Of a DNA stretch of 43,351 bases, positions 17,495-26,082 are shown one piece after another (the stretch's first letter is position 1; each line of letters starts with the position of its first letter). A model generated the notes under the pieces. It was given only the letters and a program-made list of their open reading frames with translations, was not told the origin of the DNA and ran no database searches. The translations under genes and the position numbers were made by a program. The stretch is from an uncultured Shinella sp. GTDB taxonomy: Bacteria; Pseudomonadota; Alphaproteobacteria; Rhizobiales; Rhizobiaceae. Location: the NCBI RefSeq assembly GCF_946479415.1, contig NZ_CAMLFY010000025.1, positions 1 to 43,351 of the forward strand. Direction: 5' to 3'.

Positions 17495-18319
17495 ATGCGC
17501 AGCTCGGTCGAAATCCACAACATCGTCACCGGTGAGACGCGTGTCGTCTGGCAAACGGAGCAATTGGTCGAGGCGCCGAATTTTTCGCGGGACGGGCGGT
17601 TTCTCGTCATCAATGGTGATGGGTTGCTTTATCGGCTGGCGCTGGATGGACGCGAACCCGAGCGTATCGAGACCGGCTTTGCCATCAAGTGCAACAACGA
17701 CCATGGACTTTCGCCGGATGGCCGTTTGCTTGCTATCAGCGACAAGGTGGAATTCGGCAAGTCGGCGATCTATGTGCTGCCGGTCGAGGGTGGCGTTCCC
17801 AGTCTTGTGACGCCGAACCTGCCCTCCTACTGGCATGGCTGGTCGCCGGACGGGGAAACGCTCGCTTATTGCGGCATTCGGGATGACGTTTTCGATATCT
17901 ACTCCATTCCCGTTGCCGGCGGCCTCGAGCGGCGGCTGACCTTCGGTGAAGGGCGCAATGACGCGCCGGATTACGCGGCGGATGGGGAATGGATCTATTT
18001 TAATTCCAGCCGCACCGGCCGCATGCAGACATGGCGTGTGCGCCCCGATGGCTCCGAGCCGACGCGCATCACCGACAGCCCCTATGGCGACTGGTTCCCG
18101 CATCCGTCACCTGAAGGGAAGCATCTGCTCGTGTTGTCCTATGGCGGCGATGTCTTCGATCATCCGCGCGATCTCTATGTGCGGCTGCGCCTTATGGACA
18201 TGGATGGCGGCAATGCGCGGATTTTGTTCGACCTTTTCGGCGGGCAGGGCACGATGAACGTGCCGAACTGGTCGCCCGACGGCAGCGAATTCGCCTTCGT
18301 GCGCTATGCGCCGGCCTGA
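17495..18319 (+). CDS. TolB-like WD40/beta-propeller protein
   Basis: A 274-aa protein made of PD40-type blades: FSRDGRFLVINGDG, LSPDGRLLAISD, WSPDGETLAYCG, YAADGEWIYFNSS, PSPEGKHLLVLS and WSPDGSEFAFVRYA, i.e. about six repeats of the S/P-D-G-x-x-L/I-A/V pattern found in TolB C-terminal domains. There is no signal peptide, unlike TolB itself, so it is probably cytoplasmic, and no fused peptidase domain. Start ATG 17495 is three bases after the preceding stop. Homologues are often annotated TolB family or transporter-like with no known role. The operon context with nadE gives no clear clue. Confidence 0.82.
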   Translation: MRSSVEIHNIVTGETRVVWQTEQLVEAPNFSRDGRFLVINGDGLLYRLALDGREPERIETGFAIKCNNDHGLSPDGRLLAISDKVEFGKSAIYVLPVEGGVPSLVTPNLPSYWHGWSPDGETLAYCGIRDDVFDIYSIPVAGGLERRLTFGEGRNDAPDYAADGEWIYFNSSRTGRMQTWRVRPDGSEPTRITDSPYGDWFPHPSPEGKHLLVLSYGGDVFDHPRDLYVRLRLMDMDGGNARILFDLFGGQGTMNVPNWSPDGSEFAFVRYAPA

Positions 18320-18444
18320 ACACAATTTGCAGTGCGTGCGGGTTAAGCTTTCACTCACCAGCCTGTTTAAGCGAATTTTGCGGTCTGCCAGCTAGCCTGT
18401 GTTCAACAATGCCCGAAACGGGCGGGGGACAGGCAGGGGTGACG

Positions 18445-19956
18445 ATGGCGGATATGACGGAAGACGGCCGAACGGGGCGCCGCCGCAGGGTGCGTTTCGC
18501 GATCCGTGCCGCGGCCGTGATGATCGTCGGGCTTTTCGGCGCTGCGAATTTCTTCGTCCTCGACTATGCCATCGAACGTGCCGACAGCTTCGTCGCCGAG
18601 ACCGAGCGCACGCTGGTGCGCAACGAGTTCAGCCACCAGATCGATCAGGTGGTACAGTACCAGAGCCAACTCTCCTTCTGGGACAAGAGCTTCAACGCGC
18701 TCGCCCACGGCATGCCGGACGATGACTTCGTGCGCGAGCAGATGCGTGACTGGATGTGGTCCGACTTCGGTTTTTCCTGGATGATCATGACCTCGCCGGA
18801 CGGCGGGAAAATCCTCGGCGTGCATCGCGGAGAAAAGGTTTCCGATCGCAAGGCACGTGAAAAACTGCAATGGGTGAGCGATCTCACCCTGCGTGCCGAG
18901 CGCGCCTATCGCGAAGCGCTGTCACCCGACGGCGGCGGCTGGCGGGTGGCGCGCGCCAAGGAGGATCCGGATCTTCTGACGCCGGCGCTGCCGGAAATCC
19001 ATGTTTCCGGCATGCGCCTCATCGACCGCGTCATGAGCATTGTCGTCGTTCAGGCGGTCGTTCCGAAATCGCTTCACGTTCCTGCAAGCCGGCTGGAGCC
19101 GACGCTGCTCATCACCGTCAAGCCGGTATCCCAGAAGATGCTGTCCAATGCCGAGCGGCGGCTTGGCGTGCACGATCTCGGCTTCACGCCGATCGTCACC
19201 GAGGAGCCGGGCCTCGTGATGACGCCCGTCGGCGGCGATGCCTATAATCCGATGGTCGCCTCCTGGCGTCCCAACATGCCGGGCTCCTTCGTCTGGCGTT
19301 CGGCGCTGCCGCAGATTGCGATCTTCGTGCTGGTCTTTGCCGGTGTCATGCTGTTCGTGACACTGCGCTTCTCCGCGCTGGTCAAGGCGCTCCAGCGCAG
19401 CGAGGCGAAAAATGCCTTCCTCGCCCGCCATGATCCGCTGACGGGCCTGAAAAACCGCAGCGGTTTCGATGAGGAGGTGCGCCACACCATCGCCAAGGGC
19501 AATGGTAAGCCGTTTGCGATCCTCGCGCTTGACCTCGACAAGTTCAAGGCCGTCAATGACCGGCATGGCCATGCGGCCGGAGATGCGGTGTTGCAGGCGA
19601 TTGCCCGGCGTTTTTCCGAGCGTGTCGGCAGGCAGGGCTGCGTGGCGCGTCTTGGCGGAGATGAATTCTCCGTGCTCCTCGCCGGCGATTTTTCGCGCGA
19701 AATGCTCGTCGATCTCGCCGAAGCATTGGTACGCGACGCCCAGGTGCCGATTGCCTATGATGGCCAGCTTCTGCTTGTCGGCGGCAGTGCGGGCATTGCG
19801 CAATTCCCCGATCATGGCGGCAGCCTGCATGATGTGATGGTGATGGCCGATGCCGCGCTTTATGCGGCCAAGCACGCCGGCCGAAATCGCGCCGTTCATG
19901 CCGGTGATATCGATGATGGCGTCGTCGCCGAGGCCGGCGCTGCGCGCGCCGCCTGA
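18445..19956 (+). CDS. Membrane diguanylate cyclase (CHASE4-like sensor plus GGDEF)
   Basis: Makes the second messenger c-di-GMP from two GTP. It is 503 aa from ATG 18445 (MADMTEDG), with CAGGGGTG upstream. Membrane helix one is at about 20-45 (AAAVMIVGLFGAANFFVLDYA). A periplasmic sensor of roughly 220 residues with the CHASE4-like pattern YQSQLSFWDKSFNAL and FGFSWMIMTSPDG follows, then helix two (IAIFVLVFAGVMLFVTL). The GGDEF domain follows, with HDPLTGLKNRSGFDE, LDLDKFKAVND and an intact RLGGDEFS at residues 402-409, so it should be active. The product-inhibition I-site (RxxD five residues before GGDEF) is absent; the bases encode GRQG there. No EAL domain is present. Confidence 0.92.
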   Translation: MADMTEDGRTGRRRRVRFAIRAAAVMIVGLFGAANFFVLDYAIERADSFVAETERTLVRNEFSHQIDQVVQYQSQLSFWDKSFNALAHGMPDDDFVREQMRDWMWSDFGFSWMIMTSPDGGKILGVHRGEKVSDRKAREKLQWVSDLTLRAERAYREALSPDGGGWRVARAKEDPDLLTPALPEIHVSGMRLIDRVMSIVVVQAVVPKSLHVPASRLEPTLLITVKPVSQKMLSNAERRLGVHDLGFTPIVTEEPGLVMTPVGGDAYNPMVASWRPNMPGSFVWRSALPQIAIFVLVFAGVMLFVTLRFSALVKALQRSEAKNAFLARHDPLTGLKNRSGFDEEVRHTIAKGNGKPFAILALDLDKFKAVNDRHGHAAGDAVLQAIARRFSERVGRQGCVARLGGDEFSVLLAGDFSREMLVDLAEALVRDAQVPIAYDGQLLLVGGSAGIAQFPDHGGSLHDVMVMADAALYAAKHAGRNRAVHAGDIDDGVVAEAGAARAA

Positions 19957-20012
19957 CGCACGATCAAAATCGTTCCGGGGCGTTTAGGGGCAGATGCGCG
20001 GCGCGGGCGGAC

Positions 20013-20041
20013 TTGAACGCGCCGGCAAGCCGTGCGCATAT
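20013..20041 (+). promoter_or_regulatory. Candidate sigma-70 promoter for the bluB riboswitch transcript
   Basis: TTGAAC (20013-20018), a 17-base spacer and GCATAT (20036-20041) resemble the rhizobial CTTGAC / CTATAT consensus. The implied start near 20048 falls just before the riboswitch. This is a reading by eye only. Confidence 0.5.
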
Positions 20042-20050
20042 CCTTTTCGT

Positions 20051-20245
20051 CAGGTGCCCGTTTGCGCGGGAGAATCGGGAATCCGGTGCGGGCGTAAACG
20101 CCCAGATCCGGAACGTGCCCAACGCTGTGACGGGGATGGCATGCATCTCAAAAGCTTGAATCGATTCAAGCTTTTGCCACTGGTTCTTGAACCGGGAAGG
20201 CAGATGCGGGCCGCGGGAACCGAAGTCAGAAGACCGGCCTGGCAA
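20051..20245 (+). promoter_or_regulatory. Cobalamin (adenosylcobalamin) riboswitch
   Basis: Aptamer in the bluB leader that binds coenzyme B12 and lowers expression when it is plentiful. Conserved landmarks in order are GGGAGAATCGGGAATCCGGTG (20068-20087), CCCAACGCTGTGACGGGGA (20118-20136), the B12 box GCCACTGG (20176-20183), CCGGGAAGGCAGATGCGGG (20192-20211), and the closing GTCAGAAGACCGGCCTG (20225-20241). The variable hairpin before the B12 box is an unusually long perfect palindrome (20150-20175). About 55 bases separate the aptamer from the bluB start; no T-tailed terminator is visible there, so control is probably at translation initiation. Confidence 0.93.
20150..20175. repeat. 26-bp perfect palindrome within the riboswitch
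   Basis: Each half is 13 bases (AAAAGCTTGAATC and its reverse complement) with no spacer, centred between 20162 and 20163. In the RNA it would extend the peripheral P6-type stem between the CTGTGACGGGGA segment and the B12 box. As DNA it could also be a protein-binding site. Confidence 0.9.
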
Positions 20246-20250
20246 GATAG

Positions 20251-20988
<738 letters not shown>

Positions 20989-20990
20989 AG

Positions 20991-21050
20991 TTTTGTTTTA
21001 CCGCATTATCCTACGCCGAAGCAAATTCGCTTCGGCTGGAAATGCTCTGA
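20991..21050 (-). repeat. Palindromic intergenic repeat, copy 1 (between bluB and the DUF2865 gene)
   Basis: Read on the minus strand this starts AGAGCATTTCCAGCCGAAGC, continues through a near-perfect hairpin (GCCGAAGC GAATTT GCTTCGGC) and ends ATGCGGTAAAACAAAA. The same order with only a few changes occurs at 37553-37610 on the plus strand. It lies between the convergent stops of bluB (20988) and the DUF2865 gene (21057) and could double as a weak terminator. Confidence 0.8.
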
Positions 21051-21056
21051 CGCGGC

Positions 21057-22157
21057 TCAGTTGACGCCGGCATCGGCCGGGCGGCCGAGATCGATGGCGG
21101 ATTCGTTTTCTGGCAGGAAAGCCGGACCGACGGTGCGCACCTTGTTGTGGGTGGGATCGTAGACGCGATCCTCGATCTTTGCAGGGGTCTTCGCGGTCTC
21201 CTGCTTGTCCTTGCGGGTGGTGATCGTCGTGATGGAGCCGGTTTCCGGCAGGTCGCCGTCCGTCGCGCTCGCCGTCTCGCCCTTCATGGTCTTCTGGCGC
21301 TTGATCATCTCCTGATAATAGGCGGAGAGATTGCAGCCGCATGTGCCGGGCTTCGAGAGATCGCGCGTGCGATAGCTGAAGGCGTGTTCGAGATCACGAT
21401 AGGGCCGGCCGGTGACGGTCGACGTCATCTGCTCGGTCTCCTGACCCGGCGTCATCGACTGGTAGAAGAGCTGCGTTTCGGTCTGCGGGCACATCATCGC
21501 GCAGACCTTCTGGTCGCGGCGGAAGTCGAGCGGCGTGGCTCCGGAGGAAATCGGGAAGAAGCCGCCGTCGCAGGTGCGCACGCAGACGGTGCGCAGGTTT
21601 CCATGGCCGGAACTGCCGCCGAGCGAGCGCAATTGCAGCCGTTCCCCATCCTCCGGCATGGTGCCGAGCGGCAGGGTGCGCGTGTCGTCCTGCAAGGTAC
21701 GCAGGGTTTCGGTCGCCGCAATCGGCATCACCTTCGCCTCGCCGTTGCAGCCGTTCGTTTCCAGCGATGCAAGCAGGCGATTGCGCGAGCCCTGCGAGGA
21801 CGTGCCACCGGCAAATTCGCGACGCTTGCGATCGAGGATATAGAGGTTGCGCTCCATCTTGCCGATGACCGCATCCAGCGTATCGCAGGCCGCCTCGTTC
21901 TCGCCACCGAAGACGGTGATGCTGCCGCTGGAGCAGCCGAGACGGCGCTGGTCGCTTTTGGCCTTGCGCAGCTGGATGTTCTGGCGGGCGATGGCACCGG
22001 CATATTTGCGTGCGCTCGTGGTGTCGACGACGATCCGGGGCAGGCTGGCCAGTTCCGCCTGGATCTGTTCGCACACGGCAGAAGCCGACGCGCCGCTCGA
22101 AAGCAGAAGCGGCAAGCCGGTCGCGATCGCAAACAAAAGACGGAAACGTCCTTTCAA
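21057..22157 (-). CDS. Secreted DUF2865 protein
   Basis: A 366-aa exported protein. The signal peptide runs over about residues 1-27 (RFRLLFAIATGLPLLLSSGASASA). A helical N-terminal half contains VCEQIQAELASLP and NIQLRKAKSDQRRLGC, and a Cys-rich core typical of DUF2865 has VCVRTCDGGFFPIS, DFRRDQKVCAMMCPQTETQLFY and TCGCNLSAYY. The even number of conserved Cys suggests disulfides in the periplasm. Function unknown. No ATG is in frame at the 5' end: the likely start is TTG at 22157, and the preceding stop codon is only about 37 bases upstream, so the start is limited to this region. A good promoter-like sequence lies about 65 bp upstream. Confidence 0.85.
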   Translation of the reverse strand: MKGRFRLLFAIATGLPLLLSSGASASAVCEQIQAELASLPRIVVDTTSARKYAGAIARQNIQLRKAKSDQRRLGCSSGSITVFGGENEAACDTLDAVIGKMERNLYILDRKRREFAGGTSSQGSRNRLLASLETNGCNGEAKVMPIAATETLRTLQDDTRTLPLGTMPEDGERLQLRSLGGSSGHGNLRTVCVRTCDGGFFPISSGATPLDFRRDQKVCAMMCPQTETQLFYQSMTPGQETEQMTSTVTGRPYRDLEHAFSYRTRDLSKPGTCGCNLSAYYQEMIKRQKTMKGETASATDGDLPETGSITTITTRKDKQETAKTPAKIEDRVYDPTHNKVRTVGPAFLPENESAIDLGRPADAGVN

Positions 22158-22219
22158 GTCCTGGTATCCCGTAAGAAAGCCCGAAAGCGGCCTTCAAGGC
22201 CGACCTTGTCACGGCCTTT

Positions 22220-22247
22220 ATCATAAGCCATGCGGCGCGCCGTGCAA
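22220..22247 (-). promoter_or_regulatory. Candidate sigma-70 promoter of the DUF2865 gene
   Basis: On the minus strand TTGCAC (22247-22242), a 16-base spacer and TATGAT (22225-22220) lie about 63 bp before the TTG start. Both boxes match sigma-70 consensus at four to five of six positions. Confidence 0.55.
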
Positions 22248-22425
22248 CGCGCTCCCGGATTTGTGATTAACGGCGGGGCGTATAATATGAATTCTGCAGT
22301 CATCTTTGGCCGCGTCGCGCAATTGATCTCGCGGAGGCCTTGGTGTAGCACTCTGCGCAAATACAACAGCCGGTTATGGCACGGCATGTCCGTCCGGCGG
22401 CAAGATCATCCCCAGGCAGGTGACT

Positions 22426-23490
22426 ATGAAGATATCGTCGGTCTTGTTGAGCCCCCTTTATGCGCTCCAGCTTGCCTCGGGCGCGAAATCCTTTGCCGAC
22501 AATCCTGTTATCGGCAGCAAGTGGCTCAACAAAAAGGGCTTGCATGAAAAGCGTGTGTCGCTTGCCATGCGCATGGCCGCCTGGCGCCGCAAGAAGCTGG
22601 AAAACCTCGTCGCGCCGGATCACCGCAGGCAATATGCCGAGACGGGTTTCGTGAAGATCGAGGATTTTCTGTCGCCCGACGTCTTCGCCGCCGTGACGCG
22701 CGAACTCGCCGAGCGGGATTTCGAGCGCTACGACATGAAGCAAGGGGCGACGGTCACGCGCCGTGCCATAATCGACGACAGCGATCTCGAAAGCCTGCCG
22801 GGCTTCAAGGCTGCGCGCAACGACCCGCGTCTCTCCAATCTGCTGCGCTATGTCTCCTCCCATTCCGGCCAGCCTCTGCTTGTGGTTCAGATTGTTATGG
22901 CGCTGCCGTCGGTGATTTCTGCCGGCTCAACCGATCCTCAGACAGCGCTGCACAGCGACACCTTCCAGCCAACGGCAAAAGCTTGGTTGTTTCTGCGTGA
23001 TGTGGGTGAGGAGGATGGACCCTTTGCCTACGTTCCAGGCTCACACGAAATGACCCCGCAGCGTCTCGCTTGGGAGCGCGGTATCAGTGAGAATGCCGAT
23101 GCGATCGAAAATGTCTATTCCGCGCGTGGCTCGTTGCGCATCATGCCGAATGAGCTTGGTGCTTTGGGCTACAGCCAACCGGTGAAGATGACGGTGAAAG
23201 CCAACACGCTCATCGTTGCCGATACGCACGGCTTCCACGCCCGTAGCCCGAGCTACAAGACGACGACGCGCATCGAAATCTACGGATCGCTTCGCCGAAA
23301 TCCTTTCCTGCCCTTCACAGGTCTTCACATCGCGTCATTGCCCTTCATCGCATCCGGCATAAACCGGTGGATTATTTCGGGCATGCGCATGCGCAGCAAG
23401 CTTGGTCTCAAGGGTTCGCCTTGGCGCGCTGCCGGCATCGGCAAGGCCGATGAGTGGTCAGCGCGCCTCGACAAGCCGCCGGTGGCCTGA
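22426..23490 (+). CDS. Phytanoyl-CoA dioxygenase (PhyH) family protein
   Basis: Iron(II)/2-oxoglutarate-dependent oxygenase of the PhyH family, 354 aa, start ATG 22426 after GCAGGTGA. The facial triad is visible: LHSDTF gives His176 and Asp178, and DTHGFHARS gives the distal His271. Arg282 (YKTTTRIEIY) is placed to bind 2-oxoglutarate. EDGPFAYVPGSHEMTP between them is the usual family loop. The first 80 residues are basic and helical with a hydrophobic start (SSVLLSPLYALQLASG), and the C-terminus has a hydrophobic stretch (FTGLHIASLPFIASGINRWIISG) that may lie on the membrane. The substrate cannot be predicted; family members hydroxylate lipids, amino acids and small metabolites. It stands alone. 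Confidence 0.85.
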   Translation: MKISSVLLSPLYALQLASGAKSFADNPVIGSKWLNKKGLHEKRVSLAMRMAAWRRKKLENLVAPDHRRQYAETGFVKIEDFLSPDVFAAVTRELAERDFERYDMKQGATVTRRAIIDDSDLESLPGFKAARNDPRLSNLLRYVSSHSGQPLLVVQIVMALPSVISAGSTDPQTALHSDTFQPTAKAWLFLRDVGEEDGPFAYVPGSHEMTPQRLAWERGISENADAIENVYSARGSLRIMPNELGALGYSQPVKMTVKANTLIVADTHGFHARSPSYKTTTRIEIYGSLRRNPFLPFTGLHIASLPFIASGINRWIISGMRMRSKLGLKGSPWRAAGIGKADEWSARLDKPPVA

Positions 23491-23643
23491 CGCAACGATC
23501 ACGCCGGGCGGCGGCCTGCCCTTGCAAGGTCGCCGCTGCGGCTCTACATATCCTTTCGTCGTCAACACCGACCGGATGGTGCAGCATGAATTTCAACCCG
23601 ACCACAAATCGACTTCGTTTTGTCCTCGGGGAAATTCGTATCC

Positions 23644-25248
23644 ATGCCTTCCATTACCCTCTCGAAAATTTCGTGGTCCACGCTTGACGGCCACGCGCTT
23701 CTTTCCCATCTCGATCTGAGTTTCGGCCGCGAACGCGCCGGCCTTGTCGGCCGCAACGGCGTCGGCAAGACGATGCTGCTCAAGCTGATCACCGGCGATC
23801 TGCAACCGCTTTCCGGCACCGTATCCGTCGACGGTTCGATCGGAATGCTGCGCCAGAGCGTGCAGGTCGGGGCTGAGGAGACGATTGCCAGCCTGTTCGG
23901 CATCGAAGGCGCGCTCGACCTGCTGCGCCGTGCCGAGCGCGGCCAGGCGGAAGCCGATGCCTTGGCGGACGCGGACTGGACGCTGGAAACGCGTCTCGCC
24001 ACCGCCCTTGCCCGTGTCGGGCTGGATGCCGTGGCCGAGACCCGCCTTGCGGCGCTCTCAGGCGGCCAGCGCACGCGCGCCGCCCTTGCGGCCCTCATTT
24101 TCAGCGAGCCGGATTTCCTGTTGCTGGACGAGCCGACCAACAATCTCGACCGGGATGGCCGGCAGGCCGTGATCGACATGCTTGCTGGTTGGCGGGCCGG
24201 TGCCGTCGTGGTCAGCCATGATCGCGAGCTGCTGGAAACGATGGATGCCATCGTGGAACTCACCTCGCTTGGGGCCACGCGTTATGGCGGCAACTGGAGC
24301 GCCTATCGCGAGCGAAAGGCGCTGGAGCTCGCGGCGGCGCATCACGACCTCGCCCATGCGGAAAAGCACGCCGCCGACGTCGCGCGCACGATGCAGGTGG
24401 TTGCGGAACGCAAGGCGCGCAAGGACAGTGCCGGCCGCAGGAAGAAGGCGCGCGGCGACATCCCGCGCATCATGCTGGGGGCCATGAAGGAACGCAGCGA
24501 ACTGACGAGCGGAGCGAATGCACGGCTTGCCGAGAGCCGGCAGACGCAAGCAGTTGAGGCCATTGCCGCGGCGCGCGAACGCATCGAAATCCTTCAGCCG
24601 TTCGCGGTCAACATCCCTTCCACTCATCTCGCTGCCGGCAAGGTGGTGTTGAAGATCGACGGTGTGACGGCGGGCTATGCACCGGATCAGCCGGTGCTAC
24701 GCAACCTTTCATTCACGATCACCGGACCGGAGCGGATCGCCGTGGCGGGGCCGAACGGATCCGGCAAGACTACACTGCTCAATCTCGTAACGGGCCAGTT
24801 GCAACCCTTCGAAGGGCGGGTGCACGCCTTCACCGATTTCGCCATGCTCGACCAGCGCGTCAGCCTGCTCGATGCCGACCTCACCATCCGCGACAATTTC
24901 CGCCGGCTCAATCCCGAAGCCAGCGAGAACGCCTGCCGGGCGGCGCTGGCGCGCTTCATGTTCCGGGCCGATGCGGCTTTGCAGATTGCCGGGAGCCTCA
25001 GCGGCGGGCAGCTGCTGCGCGCCGGCCTTGCCTGCGTGCTGGGCGGCGGTGCACCACCGCCGCTGCTCATCCTCGACGAACCGACCAACCATCTCGACAT
25101 CGATTCCATCGTGGCGGTCGAGGCGGGGCTTCGAGCCTATGACGGTGCTTTGCTCGTGGTCAGCCACGACGAGGCGTTTTTGCAGGCGATCGGCATCACG
25201 CGGCGGCTGGAGCTTGCGGCGGCATTGAAGGAAAAGGCCGGGCCATAG
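23644..25248 (+). CDS. ABC-F family ATPase (duplicated ABC domains, no membrane part)
   Basis: A soluble 534-aa protein with two ABC nucleotide-binding domains. Domain 1: Walker A GRNGVGKT, signature LSGGQRTRAALA, Walker B LLLDEPTNNLD, switch His in VVSHDREL. Domain 2: Walker A GPNGSGKT, signature LSGGQLLRAGLA, Walker B LILDEPTNHLD, His in VVSHDEAF. A charged linker (about 215-330, rich in Arg/Lys/Ala: VAERKARKDSAGRRKKARGD) joins them, the ABC-F interdomain linker that reaches into the ribosome. Both catalytic Glu are present. ABC-F proteins act on translation, and some protect ribosomes from antibiotics; which subgroup this is cannot be told here. ATG 23644 was chosen over TTG 23620, neither having a strong site. 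Confidence 0.9.
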   Translation: MPSITLSKISWSTLDGHALLSHLDLSFGRERAGLVGRNGVGKTMLLKLITGDLQPLSGTVSVDGSIGMLRQSVQVGAEETIASLFGIEGALDLLRRAERGQAEADALADADWTLETRLATALARVGLDAVAETRLAALSGGQRTRAALAALIFSEPDFLLLDEPTNNLDRDGRQAVIDMLAGWRAGAVVVSHDRELLETMDAIVELTSLGATRYGGNWSAYRERKALELAAAHHDLAHAEKHAADVARTMQVVAERKARKDSAGRRKKARGDIPRIMLGAMKERSELTSGANARLAESRQTQAVEAIAAARERIEILQPFAVNIPSTHLAAGKVVLKIDGVTAGYAPDQPVLRNLSFTITGPERIAVAGPNGSGKTTLLNLVTGQLQPFEGRVHAFTDFAMLDQRVSLLDADLTIRDNFRRLNPEASENACRAALARFMFRADAALQIAGSLSGGQLLRAGLACVLGGGAPPPLLILDEPTNHLDIDSIVAVEAGLRAYDGALLVVSHDEAFLQAIGITRRLELAAALKEKAGP

Positions 25249-25260
25249 GCCCGACCTTTC
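25232..25260. terminator. Bidirectional terminator between ABC-F and GST genes
   Basis: A 9-bp stem (25236-25244 with 25248-25256) surrounds a three-base loop; read on the minus strand it is fully paired with one G-U and is followed by TTTT, and on the plus strand it is followed by TTT. It overlaps the last codons of the ABC-F gene and lies just after the GST stop. Confidence 0.65.
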
Positions 25261-25264
25261 AGCC

Positions 25265-25972
25265 TCAGGCGCGACCGAAACGGTCGATGACCTCGGCGAG
25301 GGGGACATGTCCCCTGAAGGCGCCGGAGCCGGCCGGTGTTTCGCCGTTTTCCAGGGCGGTTGCGAACCTCACCGCGGGATCCGCCTCAAGCTTTCGCCTG
25401 ACGGCCTCGATACGCGGCCAGCGGCTGGCGGGAGCGACCTCGTGATAGTCCAGCCAGCGGGCGACGCCGATCAGCAGGCCATCGGCAAGCGTCGGGCGCT
25501 CACCGACGAGATACGGCGTTGCGCCGAGCATGGCCTCCAGCTTGTCGTGCCGCTCGATAACGGCTTCCTGACCCCATCCCCGCAGCGACTGCTGCAGGAC
25601 GGGGTCCGGTGTCGCCATTTCAAGGGCCGACCACAAGGGAGAGAAGGCGCCCGTGAAGCCGGTATTGATATAGGCCATGAGCTGGACCATGCGATCAGCC
25701 TCGGCAGAGCGGGGCTCGAAGCTGATGCGCCGTTCCGCGTCGCGGGCGGCAATCCACTGCGCGATTGCCATGGTTTCGGTGATGATCCGGCCGTCATCGG
25801 TGACGAGCGCCGGCGTTTCATGGCGGGCGTTGAGCCGGGCATAGGATGCGTCGCGCATCTCGCCGAGCATATCGACGCGGCAGAGCCGGTAGGGCTTGCC
25901 CAGCCACTCCAGCGCGGCGACGAGGCCCATGGAGCTTCCGGCAGGGAAGCCATAGATGAGGATCGGTTCCAA
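25265..25972 (-). CDS. Glutathione S-transferase family protein
   Basis: A 235-aa two-domain GST. The N-terminal thioredoxin-like domain (about 2-82) has ILIYGFPAGSSMGLVAALEWLG, with Ser in the usual activating position, then HETPALVTDDGRIITETMAIAQWIAA, whose cis-Pro and Glu-Thr/Ser motif bind glutathione. The C-terminal helical domain (95-220) includes PYLVGERPTLADGLLIGVARWLDY, the N-capping/hydrophobic-staple motif of GSTs. It is divergent from an HxlR regulator 110 bp away, which suggests induction by electrophiles or a toxic substrate. The exact substrate is unknown. With gor, another glutathione enzyme, it shows ordinary glutathione use in this organism. Confidence 0.88.
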   Translation of the reverse strand: MEPILIYGFPAGSSMGLVAALEWLGKPYRLCRVDMLGEMRDASYARLNARHETPALVTDDGRIITETMAIAQWIAARDAERRISFEPRSAEADRMVQLMAYINTGFTGAFSPLWSALEMATPDPVLQQSLRGWGQEAVIERHDKLEAMLGATPYLVGERPTLADGLLIGVARWLDYHEVAPASRWPRIEAVRRKLEADPAVRFATALENGETPAGSGAFRGHVPLAEVIDRFGRA

Positions 25973-26042
25973 TGGTGTTCTCCGTGATTTCTGTTGACCA
26001 CGCTGCGCAGCGACACTGGACCTAAGCCTTGCCCACTCCCAT

Positions 26043-26051
26043 GTAAATTAC
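26043..26051. promoter_or_regulatory. Candidate operator between the GST and hxlR-type genes
   Basis: GTAAATTAC is a perfect short palindrome 32 bp before the regulator start and in the 110-bp divergent gap. HxlR proteins often bind AT-rich palindromes containing GTA/TAC. The assignment is inference only. Confidence 0.35.
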
Positions 26052-26082
26052 GCACATTTTTGTCACCACACCGGAGCCCGCC

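Noticed and set aside
22261..22286. TTGTGA and a perfect TATAAT upstream of the PhyH gene on the plus strand.
   Set aside because: The spacer is only 14 bases, too short for a normal sigma-70 promoter; kept only as a remote possibility.
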